Source of the DNA: Lonicera japonica
Lineage: Eukaryota > Streptophyta > Magnoliopsida > Dipsacales > Caprifoliaceae
Direction of reading: 5' to 3'
Assembly (NCBI GenBank): GCA_021464415.1
Contig: CM038466.1
Location: 20,399,017-20,463,016 of the forward strand
DNA: 64,000 bases
Part shown: positions 9,960-30,971 of the stretch, in pieces
How the letters are laid out: each line of letters opens with the position of its first letter
Position numbering within the stretch: position 1 is the stretch's first letter
The notes under the pieces: generated by a model
The model's database searches: none
What the model saw: only the letters and a program-made list of their open reading frames with translations
Told to the model about the DNA's origin: nothing
Translations under genes and position numbers: made by a program

Positions 9960-10096
9960 TTGTGATACTCTGAACTGTGTATATGTGCTTGAAAGCTTCC
10001 TCTCTCGCCCCTCTCCTCCCCAATAATTTGTGATAGTCTAAAGTGTATATGCGTGCTTGAAAGCTCCCTCTGTCGCCCCTCTCCTTCCCAATAATA
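9960..10096 (+). repeat. Two-copy tandem repeat, unit about 69 bp
   Basis: Units 9960-10028 and 10029-10096 share GTGCTTGAAAGCT, CCTCTCTCGCCCCTCTCC and CCCAATAAT words, with about 85-90% identity by eye. Each begins TGTGATA-TCT. Purpose unknown; ordinary slippage or unequal exchange would produce it. Confidence 0.75.
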
Positions 10097-10708
10097 GATT
10101 CTATTATGATATCAAAGAAAATAATAGTAAGAACATACCATTTTTACAAAGTACATTGTATAATATGGATAGGATTCTTGCAATCTAAGATCACAAGAAA
10201 AGTGTCTAAATTTGCTTGACCCTCATCAAAGAAGGTTGCGGTGATTTTATATTGTAATTGGTTAATATATTTAATAAAACTCTTGCTATATAAAAATACT
10301 CCCTTTAGCCAATACTAATAATCAATCACATAGTAAAATTACCGTGATCCTATTTAGATTTATTGAGGACATCATATCAATAGGTCAGCCCGAGGATCCA
10401 ATTTTTATTGAAAATATTTGGACCTTAGGTCCAAGCCAACTAAGAAATTGTCATTTTGCAAGCCCAATCCCCTGGCCGACAAACATCTTTAGACACAGGG
10501 ATATTGTTAATTCGTCATAGGAGAATTTTTTCTTAAAAAAACTTATGAAAATTCTAAGGTTCAAAAGTGTGCGGCCAACTACCCAAAATCATACCACCCG
10601 AGTGCTATCTTAATTGATAAGATTTTGTTTTGACAAAGTTAATGTTTCAAGTTTAAATCCCGACACTTTGTCCCTTCCTCTCTCTTTCCCATAATTTAAA
10701 CACTAGAG

Positions 10709-10932
10709 CTGCATTTGACGTGTAGGATAAAAGAATGAGATAGGATAACTTTATCATATTTCATGGTGTCCATCGGGATTGAATATTGGGACAGATTATT
10801 TATCTCACTAAAGTTTCTTATTCCACCGAAAGGGAGATTAATCCCACCTAAGAGGGAGATTGTTTTATCCTGTTCAAATAGAGTTAAATAATTCTATTCG
10901 ATTATCTAATTTGGTGCTTCAAATACACCCTA
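10709..10932. mobile_element. Possible degraded MITE with GATAAGATAGG-type interior
   Basis: The ends CTGCATTTGA and (reverse complement) GGTGTATTTGA form a weak inverted repeat of about 10-12 bases. The interior has AGGATAA words near both ends, like the larger element at 38517-39425. Flanking TAG/TAA are poor target duplications. Probably an old relative of that element. Confidence 0.4.
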
Positions 10933-11596
10933 AATTTATCTATATACTGCCTGTACTAAAAAATAAATAAATTCAAGCCATCCTAAAAAGAAGAGAATAA
11001 AATCTTATCTCTATATTTAGGGGACGAACAGTACTAAAAATGGGGGTAATGTTTGGTATCCTTTTTTGTTTGATTTTAATCATTAGTGAAGTCAGAATCA
11101 AAAATCGAAGTGGCAGAATCTTTAGGATATTTAATTTGTCTTTTGAAATTTGTTAACGGCATTTTGGTCCCACTCTCTATTATTAATTAATTGGGTCCAT
11201 TTTTAACTCTCAACATGGAGTGGGACCAAAGCCTTCATTTATTCAATAAATTGCAATAATGTCTAGCCGTGGGTTAGTATAAGTGAAAAGCGCCCTCCCG
11301 AGTTTAAAAGCATATGATTTCTAGTTTCATTTGACAAACTAAAAAAAAAAAAAAAAATGTCTCTCACAAAATTGATTGATGTTTATGTTGCTAGTGTTAA
11401 TGCTTGTTTTTAACAATATATTTGCTAAGAATCATGAAATTAGACACACCAAAGAAATTATTTGCATCTGCAGTTTTATTTGTCATGTTTGTTTTCTAAA
11501 GAGGAAAGTTTTAATTTGTAATCCCTAAGTTGAAATTGTAATTGCTTAACCTTTTGCATTCAAAATCAAATAGCTAGGTGTCCCTCCTTTTATCTA

Positions 11597-11696
11597 GGGA
11601 TAGTTCTTGCGATATATATTTAAGCAAAGACTTTTATAAATATTGCATTAAAAGGAGGGGATAGTTCTTGCGATATATATTTAAGCGAAGACTTTG
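11597..11696 (+). repeat. Direct repeat of about 37 bp, period 61
   Basis: GGGATAGTTCTTGCGATATA and its following 17 bases (TTTAAGC-AAGACTTT) occur at 11597 and 11658 with one mismatch. The near identity implies a recent local duplication. Confidence 0.8.
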
Positions 11697-11984
11697 TTCG
11701 CGTTGCTACCCAATTACTGTATAGTTTACGCTGGCAATTAAGGTCACTGTTTTCTTTTATCAAAGATAGTCGTTGAACATAGAACATTGCATGTCAATAT
11801 TGATTGTTGATTGGCGAGTGATGTCAGCGCGTTGAGAACTAACATCTGATAGATCTCTTATGTGAGATGCATGTTAGCGGGTAGAGTATATGGTAGGTTT
11901 AGTGGGTTATTAATTAAATATAAATAATTAAGTTAGTGGATTAACACTTGGAGATTTGGAGATGTGGTGTTATGGATTTAATTA

Positions 11985-12486
11985 GAGTATCTCCAACCGT
12001 TGTGTAAATATTTTTGTGTAAATCTTATGTGCCAGGATACTTTTACACAAAACTTGAAGCGTAAAAAAAATATGCTCCAATGGTACATTTTTAAACTTTT
12101 GTGTAAATTTTGAATCAACCAATACGATAATTATGCATATTAGATATTATTTTATGCAATTTTTTATTATTATTATTATTTTAATTTTGGTATACATAAT
12201 ATTATAACAACAATAGATCTTGATTTGTTGGTCTTAATTAGTAGATTTTAGATATATATTTTTTATTAAATTATATAATTTCTATTAAAAGATATTACAC
12301 TTTAAAGTATTGTAAAATAATTGAGAAAAGAAAAGGCTGATATGGCAGTGTAAACTTGGGGTGTATTTTACACATTCGTTTTACACAAAAGCTAAATTTA
12401 AAAGACTGCTTGAGCTCAAAATTTTTACAAGTTTTGTATATTTTACACAAAACCTAAATATACACTACTGTTAGATAGAGATGCTC
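11985..12486. mobile_element. Tourist-like MITE, 502 bp, TTA target duplication
   Basis: Ends GAGTATCTCCAAC (left) and GAGCATCTCTATC (reverse complement of right), flanked by TTA at 11982-11984 and 12487-12489. The GAGCATCTCC terminus with a TTA/TAA duplication fits PIF/Harbinger-type MITEs. The arms stay related inward (TGTGTAAAT and TTTACACAA words near both ends). No transposase. Confidence 0.75.
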
Positions 12487-12489
12487 TTA

Positions 12490-13694
12490 GTTGAGATAAG
12501 AAAAGTAATTTAAGAGAGTCTAAGTAGCGGCCTACATTAGTTTTCACTAATTTTATCTTTTAGAGATTGACCATTATCTTTTAGAGACGGACCAATGGCA
12601 AGTATTAAACATAAAATATATTTATCTTTTTATAAAAGTAACTTAACGTACGTACATCAGAATCCCCTAGAAAGGGGAATGTGTATCCAATAATTTTCAT
12701 AGAGTAATCATGGTGGTGGAATTTGGTTGTGGGTGACACATGCAATAATGAAACCCATTATATCCCATATTAATTTGTCCTTGCAAAAGGCAAAACAGGA
12801 ATGGCAAATTAATTTATCAATCTAAATATACATATACAAATACAAATACAAATGAAGGGATAAGGCATACATCCCTATATATATGCATGCGTGAACGTAA
12901 GTTAATTGTGCTCAAGTTGCTTTTCCATGTTGTTGACATCGATTACTCACCCCTAACTTTGGTCCCAATATAAGAAATCTATCGACCCCGCCCATTTTAC
13001 CAATTTTGTTAGTAGTGTTGGTGCGCACGTGATTTATATATGATTTGCGCGTGAATGATTTAAAAAGAAAATACTAAAAAGATTATTTGGAACTTTGAAT
13101 CATATTGTTTATGCAATAACAAGTAAATTTTGTGAAAAAGTTAATTCTTAAGGCTTAAAAAAAAGAAAAGAAAGTATATATGGCATGACTTCAATTATAT
13201 TGTCAAAATGCGTTATGCTTTTTCATAATATACTCCTTTTGTCCCAAAATTTTTAAAAAAATAAGTATACTACTCCATTTTTTTTTTATTATTTTTTTGA
13301 CAAATATTCATTTAAGTTAGGGTGGGACTTTTACCAATTTGACAAACTTACACACTCAAATCTTTAACATTAGTTAATATTACTAATTGACACCCAAATT
13401 GAATGCAGGAACAACACAAGAGAGGTGCTGTGAATGTAATTTGAATATGATAATGGGTTCTCATGTATGTATCAAATGGGGTGCTTCTCTTTATCAGATG
13501 GAATAGGCCATGAACCCCAACAGTACTAGAACTTTGCGTGTGCGCGTTACGTGACCTTTTCACTTTCCAATGACTTTGTGGGTATCTGTTACGTTGAAGG
13601 CGCTTTCCATCACTCTGTGGCCTTACAAGCTGCGGGTTGTAGATTTTCATTTTTATTTTTATTTTTATTTTATTTTAAAAAAAACATTATTATA
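12490..13694. other. Intergenic, no gene seen
   Basis: AT-rich sequence without a supported gene. A TACTCCTTTTGTCCCAAAAT word near 13232 recalls the end of Stowaway MITEs, but no partner end was found. The open frames at 13348-13739 are not credible genes. Confidence 0.5.
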
Positions 13695-13702
13695 AAAATT
13701 AT

Positions 13703-15039
13703 GGGTGGTGATGTTGGCACCCCACAAAACTCTTGCTAACATTCTCACTCTTACTTACACTCCCACTTTTACACTTTTATCTTAATAACACTCCCATGTT
13801 ATACCTACCACTCCCACCACTCCCACTTATTTTTGGGAATTAATCTCATACTTAATTAATTAATAACATTATTAAGTAATTAACTACATAATAACATAAA
13901 ACAAATTACCCCAAACTAACTCCAAAATTTTTCCACCATCTCAACCATCTTCTCAAACAAGCAAAATTACTATCTCTACCATCTTCTCTATCTAAGCAAC
14001 AAATTTTGGTAGCACCAAAATAACAAATAAAACCTCCATTAATGCAAAACTCTAAGTTTGAAAAGAATGGTATAAACAAAACAAAACAAAACCTCCATTG
14101 ATGTAAAACCCAAAATTTGAAAATAATGGTAGAAAAAAGATAAACTTTGTAATTACTAATTAAAGAAGGAAAACAAGCAAGAAAGAGTTAATGAAAGATA
14201 GACATACATGTTTTTATTTTATTTTATTGTTTATATAATTTTCATAGCATACACATCAAATATATAAACAAAAAATAAAATTTTATGTTTAAAACACGAA
14301 GAAGGCTTACTCGATTCTCCGTAACCGAGTTGCAGGCTTGTACACTCGGCTGCTCTCAACTGAGTATGAAATCTCATAAAATGTCATGTTCTCGGGACCT
14401 TCATTTGGTTGAGAGCAGCCGAGTGTTGTTATATTATACTCGACTGTGAGCAGCCGAGTGACACTAATCACACTCGGTTGCTCTCAACCGAATGAACATC
14501 CCGAGAGCATTACATTTTATGGAATTTCATACTCAGTTGAGAGCAACTGAGTGTATAAGCCTGCAACTCGGTTACGGAGAACCGAGTAAACCTTCTTTGT
14601 GCTTCAAACAAAAAATTGTGTTTTTTGTTTATATATATTGATGTGTATGTTATGAAAATCATATAAACAATAAAACAAAATATAAACATGTATGTCTCTC
14701 TTTCATTAACTCTTTCTTGCTTGTTTTCCTTCTTTTATTACAAAGTTTCTCTTTTTTTTACCATTATTTTCAAATTTTGAGTTTTGCATCAATGGAGGTT
14801 TTGTTTTATTTTGTTTATACCATTCTTCTCAAACTTAGAGTTTTGCATTAATGGAGGTTTTATTTATTGTTTTGGTGCTACCAAAATTTGTTGCTAGATA
14901 GATAAGAGATAATTATATAATTAGTGGGTTAATCAACTTTTAAGTTAAATTAAAACAAGTGGGGTGGAAATAACAATTGCAACTCTTTTTATAGTGGGAG
15001 TGTTACCAAGTGATTGTGGGGGTGCCAACATCACCACCC
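13703..15039. mobile_element. Foldback element, 1337 bp, with near full-length inverted arms
   Basis: Starts GGGTGGTGATGTTGGCACC and ends with its inverse, flanked by a perfect 8-bp duplication AAAATTAT (13695-13702 and 15040-15047). Left arm about 13703-14425, right arm about 14471-15039, loop about 45 bp. The arms match along most of their length with indels (paired CCTCCATTGATG / CATCAATGGAGG and TTGCTTGTTTTCC / GGAAAACAAGCAA words). The centre carries seven small ACTCGG...CCGAGT dyads. No transposase; a MULE-type foldback or hAT-type origin are both possible. Confidence 0.85.
14305..14590. repeat. Cluster of ACTCGG-dyad hairpins at the centre of the foldback element
   Basis: Seven copies of an imperfect dyad of the form ACTCGGYTGCTCTCAACYGAGT or a shorter ACTCGGTTacggagAACCGAGT lie at about 14309, 14342, 14408, 14436, 14469, 14528 and 14562. 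They alternate in orientation, so each can fold alone and also pair with its mirror copy in the other arm. Confidence 0.7.
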
Positions 15040-15047
15040 AAAATTAT

Positions 15048-15573
15048 TAGTAATAAAAAATTGTGGCAGCATTTTTGTGTGTTTTTTCAAACAACTTGTG
15101 TTGCATAAGTGGGAGGAATGTTACACTTGCAACTTAGTGTTATTTATAAGTATGTCGAATGTTCTCCTCTTATTGACTTATTAACTTCTTTTAAAATATC
15201 AAAAGCTCTACTTTTGTTTGGTAGATTGCGAGCACGTTTGTATCTCCTCGTTGCATAAGGGGAAATAGAAATTAAATAGGGAAAGTTATGGCTGTAATAA
15301 GTGAATTTATCCGGTCGAAGCATCTTGATTGAGAAAATATGATTTACTCCTAACAAATTCCGTATGTATGTTTTTCGTGTACTAAAAAGCTACACATTAA
15401 CATGACGCATGTGTTACGTTCGTATTTACTAATGAGGACATTGGTAGAACATAATTAGAACATCTTCCTTGTAATTTAAATTAAGTGTCTAGTGTTTTTT
15501 TTTTTCACATTTTAGAAATTAAGAGTTTATATTCCTTTGTGAAATACAATCTATGAACTAAAATTTTCTTCTG
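15048..15573. other. Intergenic, no gene seen
   Basis: AT-rich sequence between the foldback element and the Sirevirus-like LTR. Nothing further recognised. Confidence 0.5.
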
Positions 15574-17190
15574 TGTTGACTGAGAAGGTCTTAATCTTAT
15601 TTTGATAATGACAAAAAATTAATCATGTGTATTTTACATGTATTTTAAATGTATTTGGTTAAACCGATTTAACAAGCTGCATTATTTTTCCCGAAGTATC
15701 CCGAAAACTAAAATCGAAACTTTATCAAGTGTATCACCACTCCATGAGATTCTCTCTACTCTCACATGTACTCATGCAATTCATGAAGATCAAAGATCAA
15801 AGGAATAGATGAAAAAGTTTCAAAGCAAATGATGCAAGTGAATATCATATTGAAAAAACAAATCAGAGCATTTGAAGACTCGTTAATTTGATAATTGAGT
15901 GAGTGCTTAAGATTTATGTTAAGTTTTTTGATTAATCAATCTCTATAGCTCAAACGTATTCATACATCTTTTAAAGATTGATTCAAATAAGCTTGAAATT
16001 AAATTTTTTGAAAAATATCATTTTACAAAGACCGAATTTCAAAATAAATTCATATTAAAATAAATGATCATATTTTAAGCTCTCAAAAAAATAGGTATCT
16101 TAGAAACATATCTTTGAGGTTCACAAATCATTAGAATTGTATTTAGAACTAAATTGTTATAAATTGCAAAAATGTTTTATTTTATATTTTAGATTCGCTC
16201 AGTTTTTGCACAGTTTTGATCTAACGATTTGATGGAGGCCTTTACGGACTCCGATCACTTTGAAATTTTTACAGTAGTTAGACAACATCTCTTAACACTA
16301 TGACCAAAATTTGAGCAGGGTCCAATGGTCAAATTAGGAGATATGATCAAAACAAATCAAAAAAAATTTGAATTTTTAGTCAACAAAACTAGCCGTTGGA
16401 AAAGTAATTTTTGCCCTACTTTTGGCACACAGCCTTTCCTAAAAAGTCTTTAACGGATATATTGACTTAAGGGCTATATATAGGATGTTCTAAACTCATT
16501 TTTACAACCTCAATCCATTTTGATACTTCATATTCATCATCTACTAAGATTGAAGAGATTCAAATTATTCATTGATCATATTTATCATTTTGAGCTATAT
16601 TATCTTGATCAATCTTGATAACTCTAGTGTGAGCTTCAATTATATCTTTTAAACACTTGAGAGTTATTGTTCATTGGTGTGAATCACCAAACAATCTTTA
16701 TTCATCAATTGTGAGAGATTTATATCATAAAAAAGCAAGAAGGTTAATTCTTGCGTTAAGTGTGGTGAGTAAAATTACATTTGTTGAGTGTGGTGAGTAG
16801 AATCGCACTTGTAGAGTATTGTGAGAAGAACAACACTTGTTGAGTATAGTGAGAAATATTACACTTGTAAAGGTTTGATTTTCACCCGTAAGAAAATCTA
16901 TTTTAGTGGAACTTCTCAGGGGCACTATCTGGGCTCAAACGTATCGTCTAAACAATTGAATCGCAAGAACAAAACATCATAATCTCACTCGGTTCAATCT
17001 CTCTAACTCAAGCTCTTTATTTATTTGCATTTATATTTATTGCTTATTCTTGAGATTGATTGCTTTACACATTTCCTTGATATTCATTGAGTTAAAGTTT
17101 TATTCTTAAAACTTTTCTTGAAACTTTTTAACTCCGCATTAAGTTTCGAAAACCCTATTCACCCCCTTTAGGGTTATTTTCCGACCAACA
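15574..17190 (+). mobile_element. Sirevirus-like copia solo LTR, 1617 bp
   Basis: Starts TGTTGACTGAGAAGG followed by a CTTATTTTGATAATGACAAA stretch, the typical opening of SIRE/Maximus LTRs, and ends GGGTTATTTTCCGACCAACA. TG...CA ends and TTCTG/TTCTT flanks (4/5 match) fit a 5-bp target duplication. GGCTATATATAGG near 16473 is a good TATA box. It holds four 28-bp tandem repeats (16758-16869). No second LTR or polyprotein is nearby. Confidence 0.75.
16758..16869 (+). repeat. 28-bp minisatellite, four copies, inside the LTR
   Basis: Units begin at 16758, 16786, 16814 and 16842. Each reads roughly GAGTGTGGTGAGTA-AAT--CACTTGTT with several substitutions. They lie downstream of the TATA box, in the transcribed part of the LTR. 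Confidence 0.8.
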
Positions 17191-17195
17191 TTCTT

Positions 17196-19540
17196 AATAA
17201 TTGATTAATTTATAATTATTGTATTCTCAATAATTATAAGAGTTAAACGTGAGTTCTGAATGAACACTTAATTATAGGCCTCGCCCATTGTTTATCACCA
17301 ACAAATAGTAATATGACAAAGTTGAAAAAAAGGTCAAATAAAGTGCTATGATAGTAAGAGTAATTTCTACCCTCACATAAAATGAGGGTTTAAATATGTG
17401 TCTTTATATAGTTGAGTGTCAAGAACTAATGTTTCCACTTAGTAAAATGAGATAATACAAACAAATGAGCACCCTTCTTTTGTCAATCGGTTTTTAAGGG
17501 TAAGTTATACCCATGTATTTGACAATTAGTATCAAAGTGTGCACTATGCAATGGTCCCCTCTACACAAAAAGGGTGGCCCATGGAGGGTTTGACCTAAAT
17601 GCTAGATTAAAATACTTATGACATTGAATAAGTCTATTTCAGATGGACCGAAAAAATTAGAATCGAGAAAAAGGTTGTCAAGTCATGTTGTCTGGGCCTT
17701 CCACATGGACCTAACACCTGATTGATGGGCCAACTTCTTTTTTTTTTTTACAATTATATGCTAGCAAACACATAATAATTATGCACTTTTTATTTTTAAT
17801 ATACACGTGCACATTTAAATTAGAATGAGAATAATAAACTCAAAAATATTGTTGGTTTCGTGGTTAAAATAGTATTTCAACCTTCAAGTTATGGATTTAA
17901 ATCTTGTTAATTATATATTTTCTTTTAGAATAATAATGATACGATTAAAATAAAAAAATTACTAAAATTTGGTGTAATAATAAAATTCGCCCGCGTTGAG
18001 TTTATAATAATATGGATGTAAAGGCCTATCCTAGTTGCCAGTAAACATGGGTAGGAGCACATTTTATTTCCTGTAATCACCTAATTTGTTGTATGGTCGC
18101 CCGTGGGTCAATTTTCAAATTTTTTTTTTTTTTTGGGCCTTTGGCCATGCCTATTAAAAATCTTCAAATTCAACGAGTAAGTATGAGCTATACTGCCGCC
18201 CGCGTTGGTGGTTGTATTTATTTTAAATTGATCGGCATAATCACATTTGTAGGCAATTATTATTTTTTACAATTTTTGTTTATCTATTGTTACTTTTTTC
18301 AATTATTATGAGCTCCGCTAAACCTAACTTAACCAAACTTTGTGAATGAAATAAAGTAAAACATATATATTATATTTTTTAAAGACATTGCACATTAAGT
18401 AAATATAGTACGTATTTTATACGTTTCATTGATATTCGGTCTTTAGCTTTATGTCAGCGTATTTTTTTTTCATTTTGTTAAGAGAAATTGTAATAGAAGT
18501 GCTCATTGGCTTGCTAATTGAGCTTGTTTTAATAGTATTTTTGGTGATTGGGTTGACCGTCCTCCACAATGTCTTGCATCTTTTGTAACCTCTGATTATT
18601 AGTTTTGTTCTCTTGGGTTTTTGTTGTTCAATAATAATTAAAAAAAAGATAAATACATTTTTTGTCAAATATATTTAGAAAAGTGTTAGTATGTTATTAT
18701 AGTAGATTAGGATCCTCTAAAGTTAATTTATAAATGAAATTGTCTACGTTACCAAAAAAAAATAAAAAATTCTTCTAATGATAATTCTAGTCTAAACCGT
18801 CTAGGCGTCTAATTTGAAACTGATGCCAATAGGTCTCACTTTACCTCTGAAATGGTATTAGCTTACAATTGTCAAGGCCGATCCAGCTTGCAACAAATTT
18901 GGATCTTGCTACATAAACTCTTACCACAAGAATCATTAAGCCCATGGGCTTTGTGCTTTTATCCTTGGAGAATTAAGAAATTATTAGAGGCAGACCAACA
19001 AATCCACCACCAGAGTCCACAATTATTTATTTATTGATAAAATTATTTGTAATTACATATCACAAAGTTGTTAGCTCGACCCGTAATTGTTTTAAGCATT
19101 TTGTTTTTGCAAAAAATGATTGGTTATGGGAATAAAACAACTTAGTTTACTAAAATAATTGCAAATGTGCGGCAAATCACATATTATTAAAAAACTAATT
19201 TTTTTTCTTGAGTTTAGCGTAAAGGTGGTCAAGTGGCTTATATTTATTTTAACTAAAAACACTAAATTGAGAGACTTAACTAGCAAGATTAAACTCTGGG
19301 CTTTAAAAGAAAAAATGAAATTTCTATTACACAAAAGAAATTTATAAATCACTGCAACTATTGTTAATCATTTTAATTCATTTCAAAAAAAAAATGTTAA
19401 TCATTTCAATTAATATTCATAATCACAAAGCAAACAGGGTTTTCGCAAACACTGGGGCAATTAGGTCACGAAATTTGGTAGTCAAACTGGTGAGACGACT
19501 TTTTAGGACTCCTTTTGGATGTTAGCGGAGGGGTAAATGG
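17196..19540. other. Intergenic, no gene seen
   Basis: AT-rich. The frames at 18093, 18426, 18852 and 19092 are short, low complexity or overlapping, and show no domain. A possible degenerate SINE-like stretch lies near 17848-17920 (internal AGTTATGGATTTAAATCTTG, weakly like a B box). Confidence 0.5.
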
Positions 19541-19574
19541 CCACGTGGCTAGTTTCTCGACCAATCTACGTGGC
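19541..19574 (+). promoter_or_regulatory. Paired ACGTGGCTA motifs upstream of SDH1
   Basis: CCACGTGGCTA at 19541 and TACGTGGCTA at 19567 repeat the same 9-base word 26 bp apart in the same orientation. The first is a full G-box. They lie about 0.9 kb upstream of the SDH1 ATG. Such pairs act as bZIP/ABRE-type sites in plants; use here is inferred. Confidence 0.4.
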
Positions 19575-20252
19575 TAAAAGTGCACCCAATTCTAATTTTT
19601 GGTTGATGTTGATGCAGCGTTATTGCTTCCCATATGCGTCGTGACCACTTCCTAATTCTCTCTCGTGGCCTCTCAGCCTAAGCTTGTCATTAAATAAAAT
19701 TTTACCTTTCATTTAATAATAATATAAAAAAATATTCAATTTTTGTTAAATAAATTAAAATATTTGATTAAATACTTTTTATTTCATACTTTTTTTTATA
19801 TATAAATAAATATTTTTCATCTCTTATTATTTTTTTTTAAATTTTTTTCTAAAAAAAATCGTAAAGTAAGAAAATATATGATTACATGTTTTAACTTATT
19901 TTTTAATTTTTTATAATATTTTTTTATATTGTTATGAACCGAACCCTTAAAGTCTATTCGCTTTCTCACACGAAAATAAAATAAAATAAAATTGCATATA
20001 ATTATTTAGTAAAAGAAAAAAATTAACTCACATTTTCTTTTAAATTGTGCATAAACACAAAAATTAAGTTGACTCACAAAAACATATAGAATGAGGGATA
20101 AAGAAAGATGGAAATATAATAAAATTTTATGAAAAAAGAAGTTTTATCATACACAATGATGATACCGTAATGGCAATTTAGTAGTTAGCAGAAGAAAAGA
20201 AGGGTATACGAGTGAAGTTTAGCCACCACCGAGTCTTTGCTTTCCCAAATTT

Positions 20253-20452
20253 CCAGAGTATCCTTCGCAGGTAATAATAATAAAGAGAGTTTGAGTTTCC
20301 CTATTTCGTTCGTCTCCACTCATCATCTCTCTCCCTTCCCGTTACAACAAACAAACAAGACGTAGGCACAACACACGCCCCTTCTTATACATACACATAT
20401 ACACTGAGAATTATAGAAAGTTAGATAGACATACAGAGAGAGAGAGAGAGAA
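20253..20452 (+). promoter_or_regulatory. SDH1 promoter-proximal region and 5' leader
   Basis: Sequence ahead of the SDH1 start codon turns pyrimidine-rich (CTCCACTCATCATCTCTCTC around 20312-20335), as in many plant 5' leaders, and ends in an (AG)8-type run at about 20435-20451 right before ATG. GA runs here can bind BPC/GAGA factors. Transcription start not determinable by eye. Confidence 0.5.
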
Positions 20453-30292
<9,840 letters not shown>

Positions 30293-30743
30293 TGATATAT
30301 CCGCACGTAAGGTTTGTGGTTCTAGGGAACGTTTAATTTTACTTTCCTAAAGGTTGCAATAAAATCATTTGGACTGCAATTTTGCAATTGTTTTTCCAAT
30401 CCCTACAAATAAATTAAATGGATTCATCATTAGTGCCAATGTTTGATGAAACCTGAACTTTTGTACAAGCCTGGAATGGTAATGTAGCTTTCTGTATCTT
30501 TTGTTGATGAGATTGATACCTTCCTTCCATACTTTCGTTATTTTAGATGTATTTATTATTATTATTATTTGTAGAAATAGCTGTAGGAAATTCCATGATT
30601 CAAATTAGTCTCTAGAGTTTTTAATACTGCATGTTCAAATGGACGGGCAGTAAATATTTTTCAGCTCTGAATCGTTGAGGGCGCTAAATCGACTATGTAA
30701 TCAAGTCTAATTCTGTAAAGTAAATTGGGGGCCAAGTCTCTAA
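30293..30743 (+). other. SDH1 3' flank
   Basis: The first ~250 bases after the stop are a plausible 3' UTR, T-rich with an AAATAAATTAAATGG stretch near 30405 as a candidate poly(A) signal. Nothing else seen before the MITE. Confidence 0.5.
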
Positions 30744-30971
30744 GGCCATCTCTAATGGTCATTGCTATTAATTGAAATTTCTATATGCATTTCTTCATGT
30801 GAAATGACAAGTGAGTTACGATAATTTTCTATCACCAAAATGGTGATAGAAATTTTCTATCTTACATGGCAACAATTAAACGGAGATCACAACATCTTAG
30901 CCAATTAAATTAATCTTAAATTGAGTGCCATCTATGGTAGAAAAACTTTACTTCTATCATTAGAAATGGCC
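30744..30971. mobile_element. Short Tourist-like MITE, 228 bp, TAA target duplication
   Basis: Ends GGCCATCTCTAATG and (reverse complement) GGCCATTTCTAATG, 13/14 identical, flanked by TAA (30741-30743, 30972-30974). Internal ATGGTGATAGAAATTTTCTA and ATAATTTTCTATCACCA words form an inner hairpin. No coding capacity. Confidence 0.8.

Larger units (their letters stand above)
9672..11984. other. Intergenic stretch with small tandem repeats
   Basis: No gene is recognised. It contains a two-copy ~69-bp tandem repeat (9960-10096), a possible old MITE (10709-10932), a 15-bp-arm inverted repeat around TTTGGTCCCACTC (11164-11231), a 37-bp direct repeat with 61-bp period (11597-11696) and an A15 run (11341-11357). 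Confidence 0.6.

Noticed and set aside
13232..13290. Stowaway MITE end (TACTCCTTTTGTCCCAAAAT)
   Set aside because: No matching opposite end or TA duplication could be placed.
17848..17920. tRNA-derived SINE
   Set aside because: Only a weak B-box-like word; no convincing A box, tail or target duplication. The same holds near 10600-10680 and 32830-32920.
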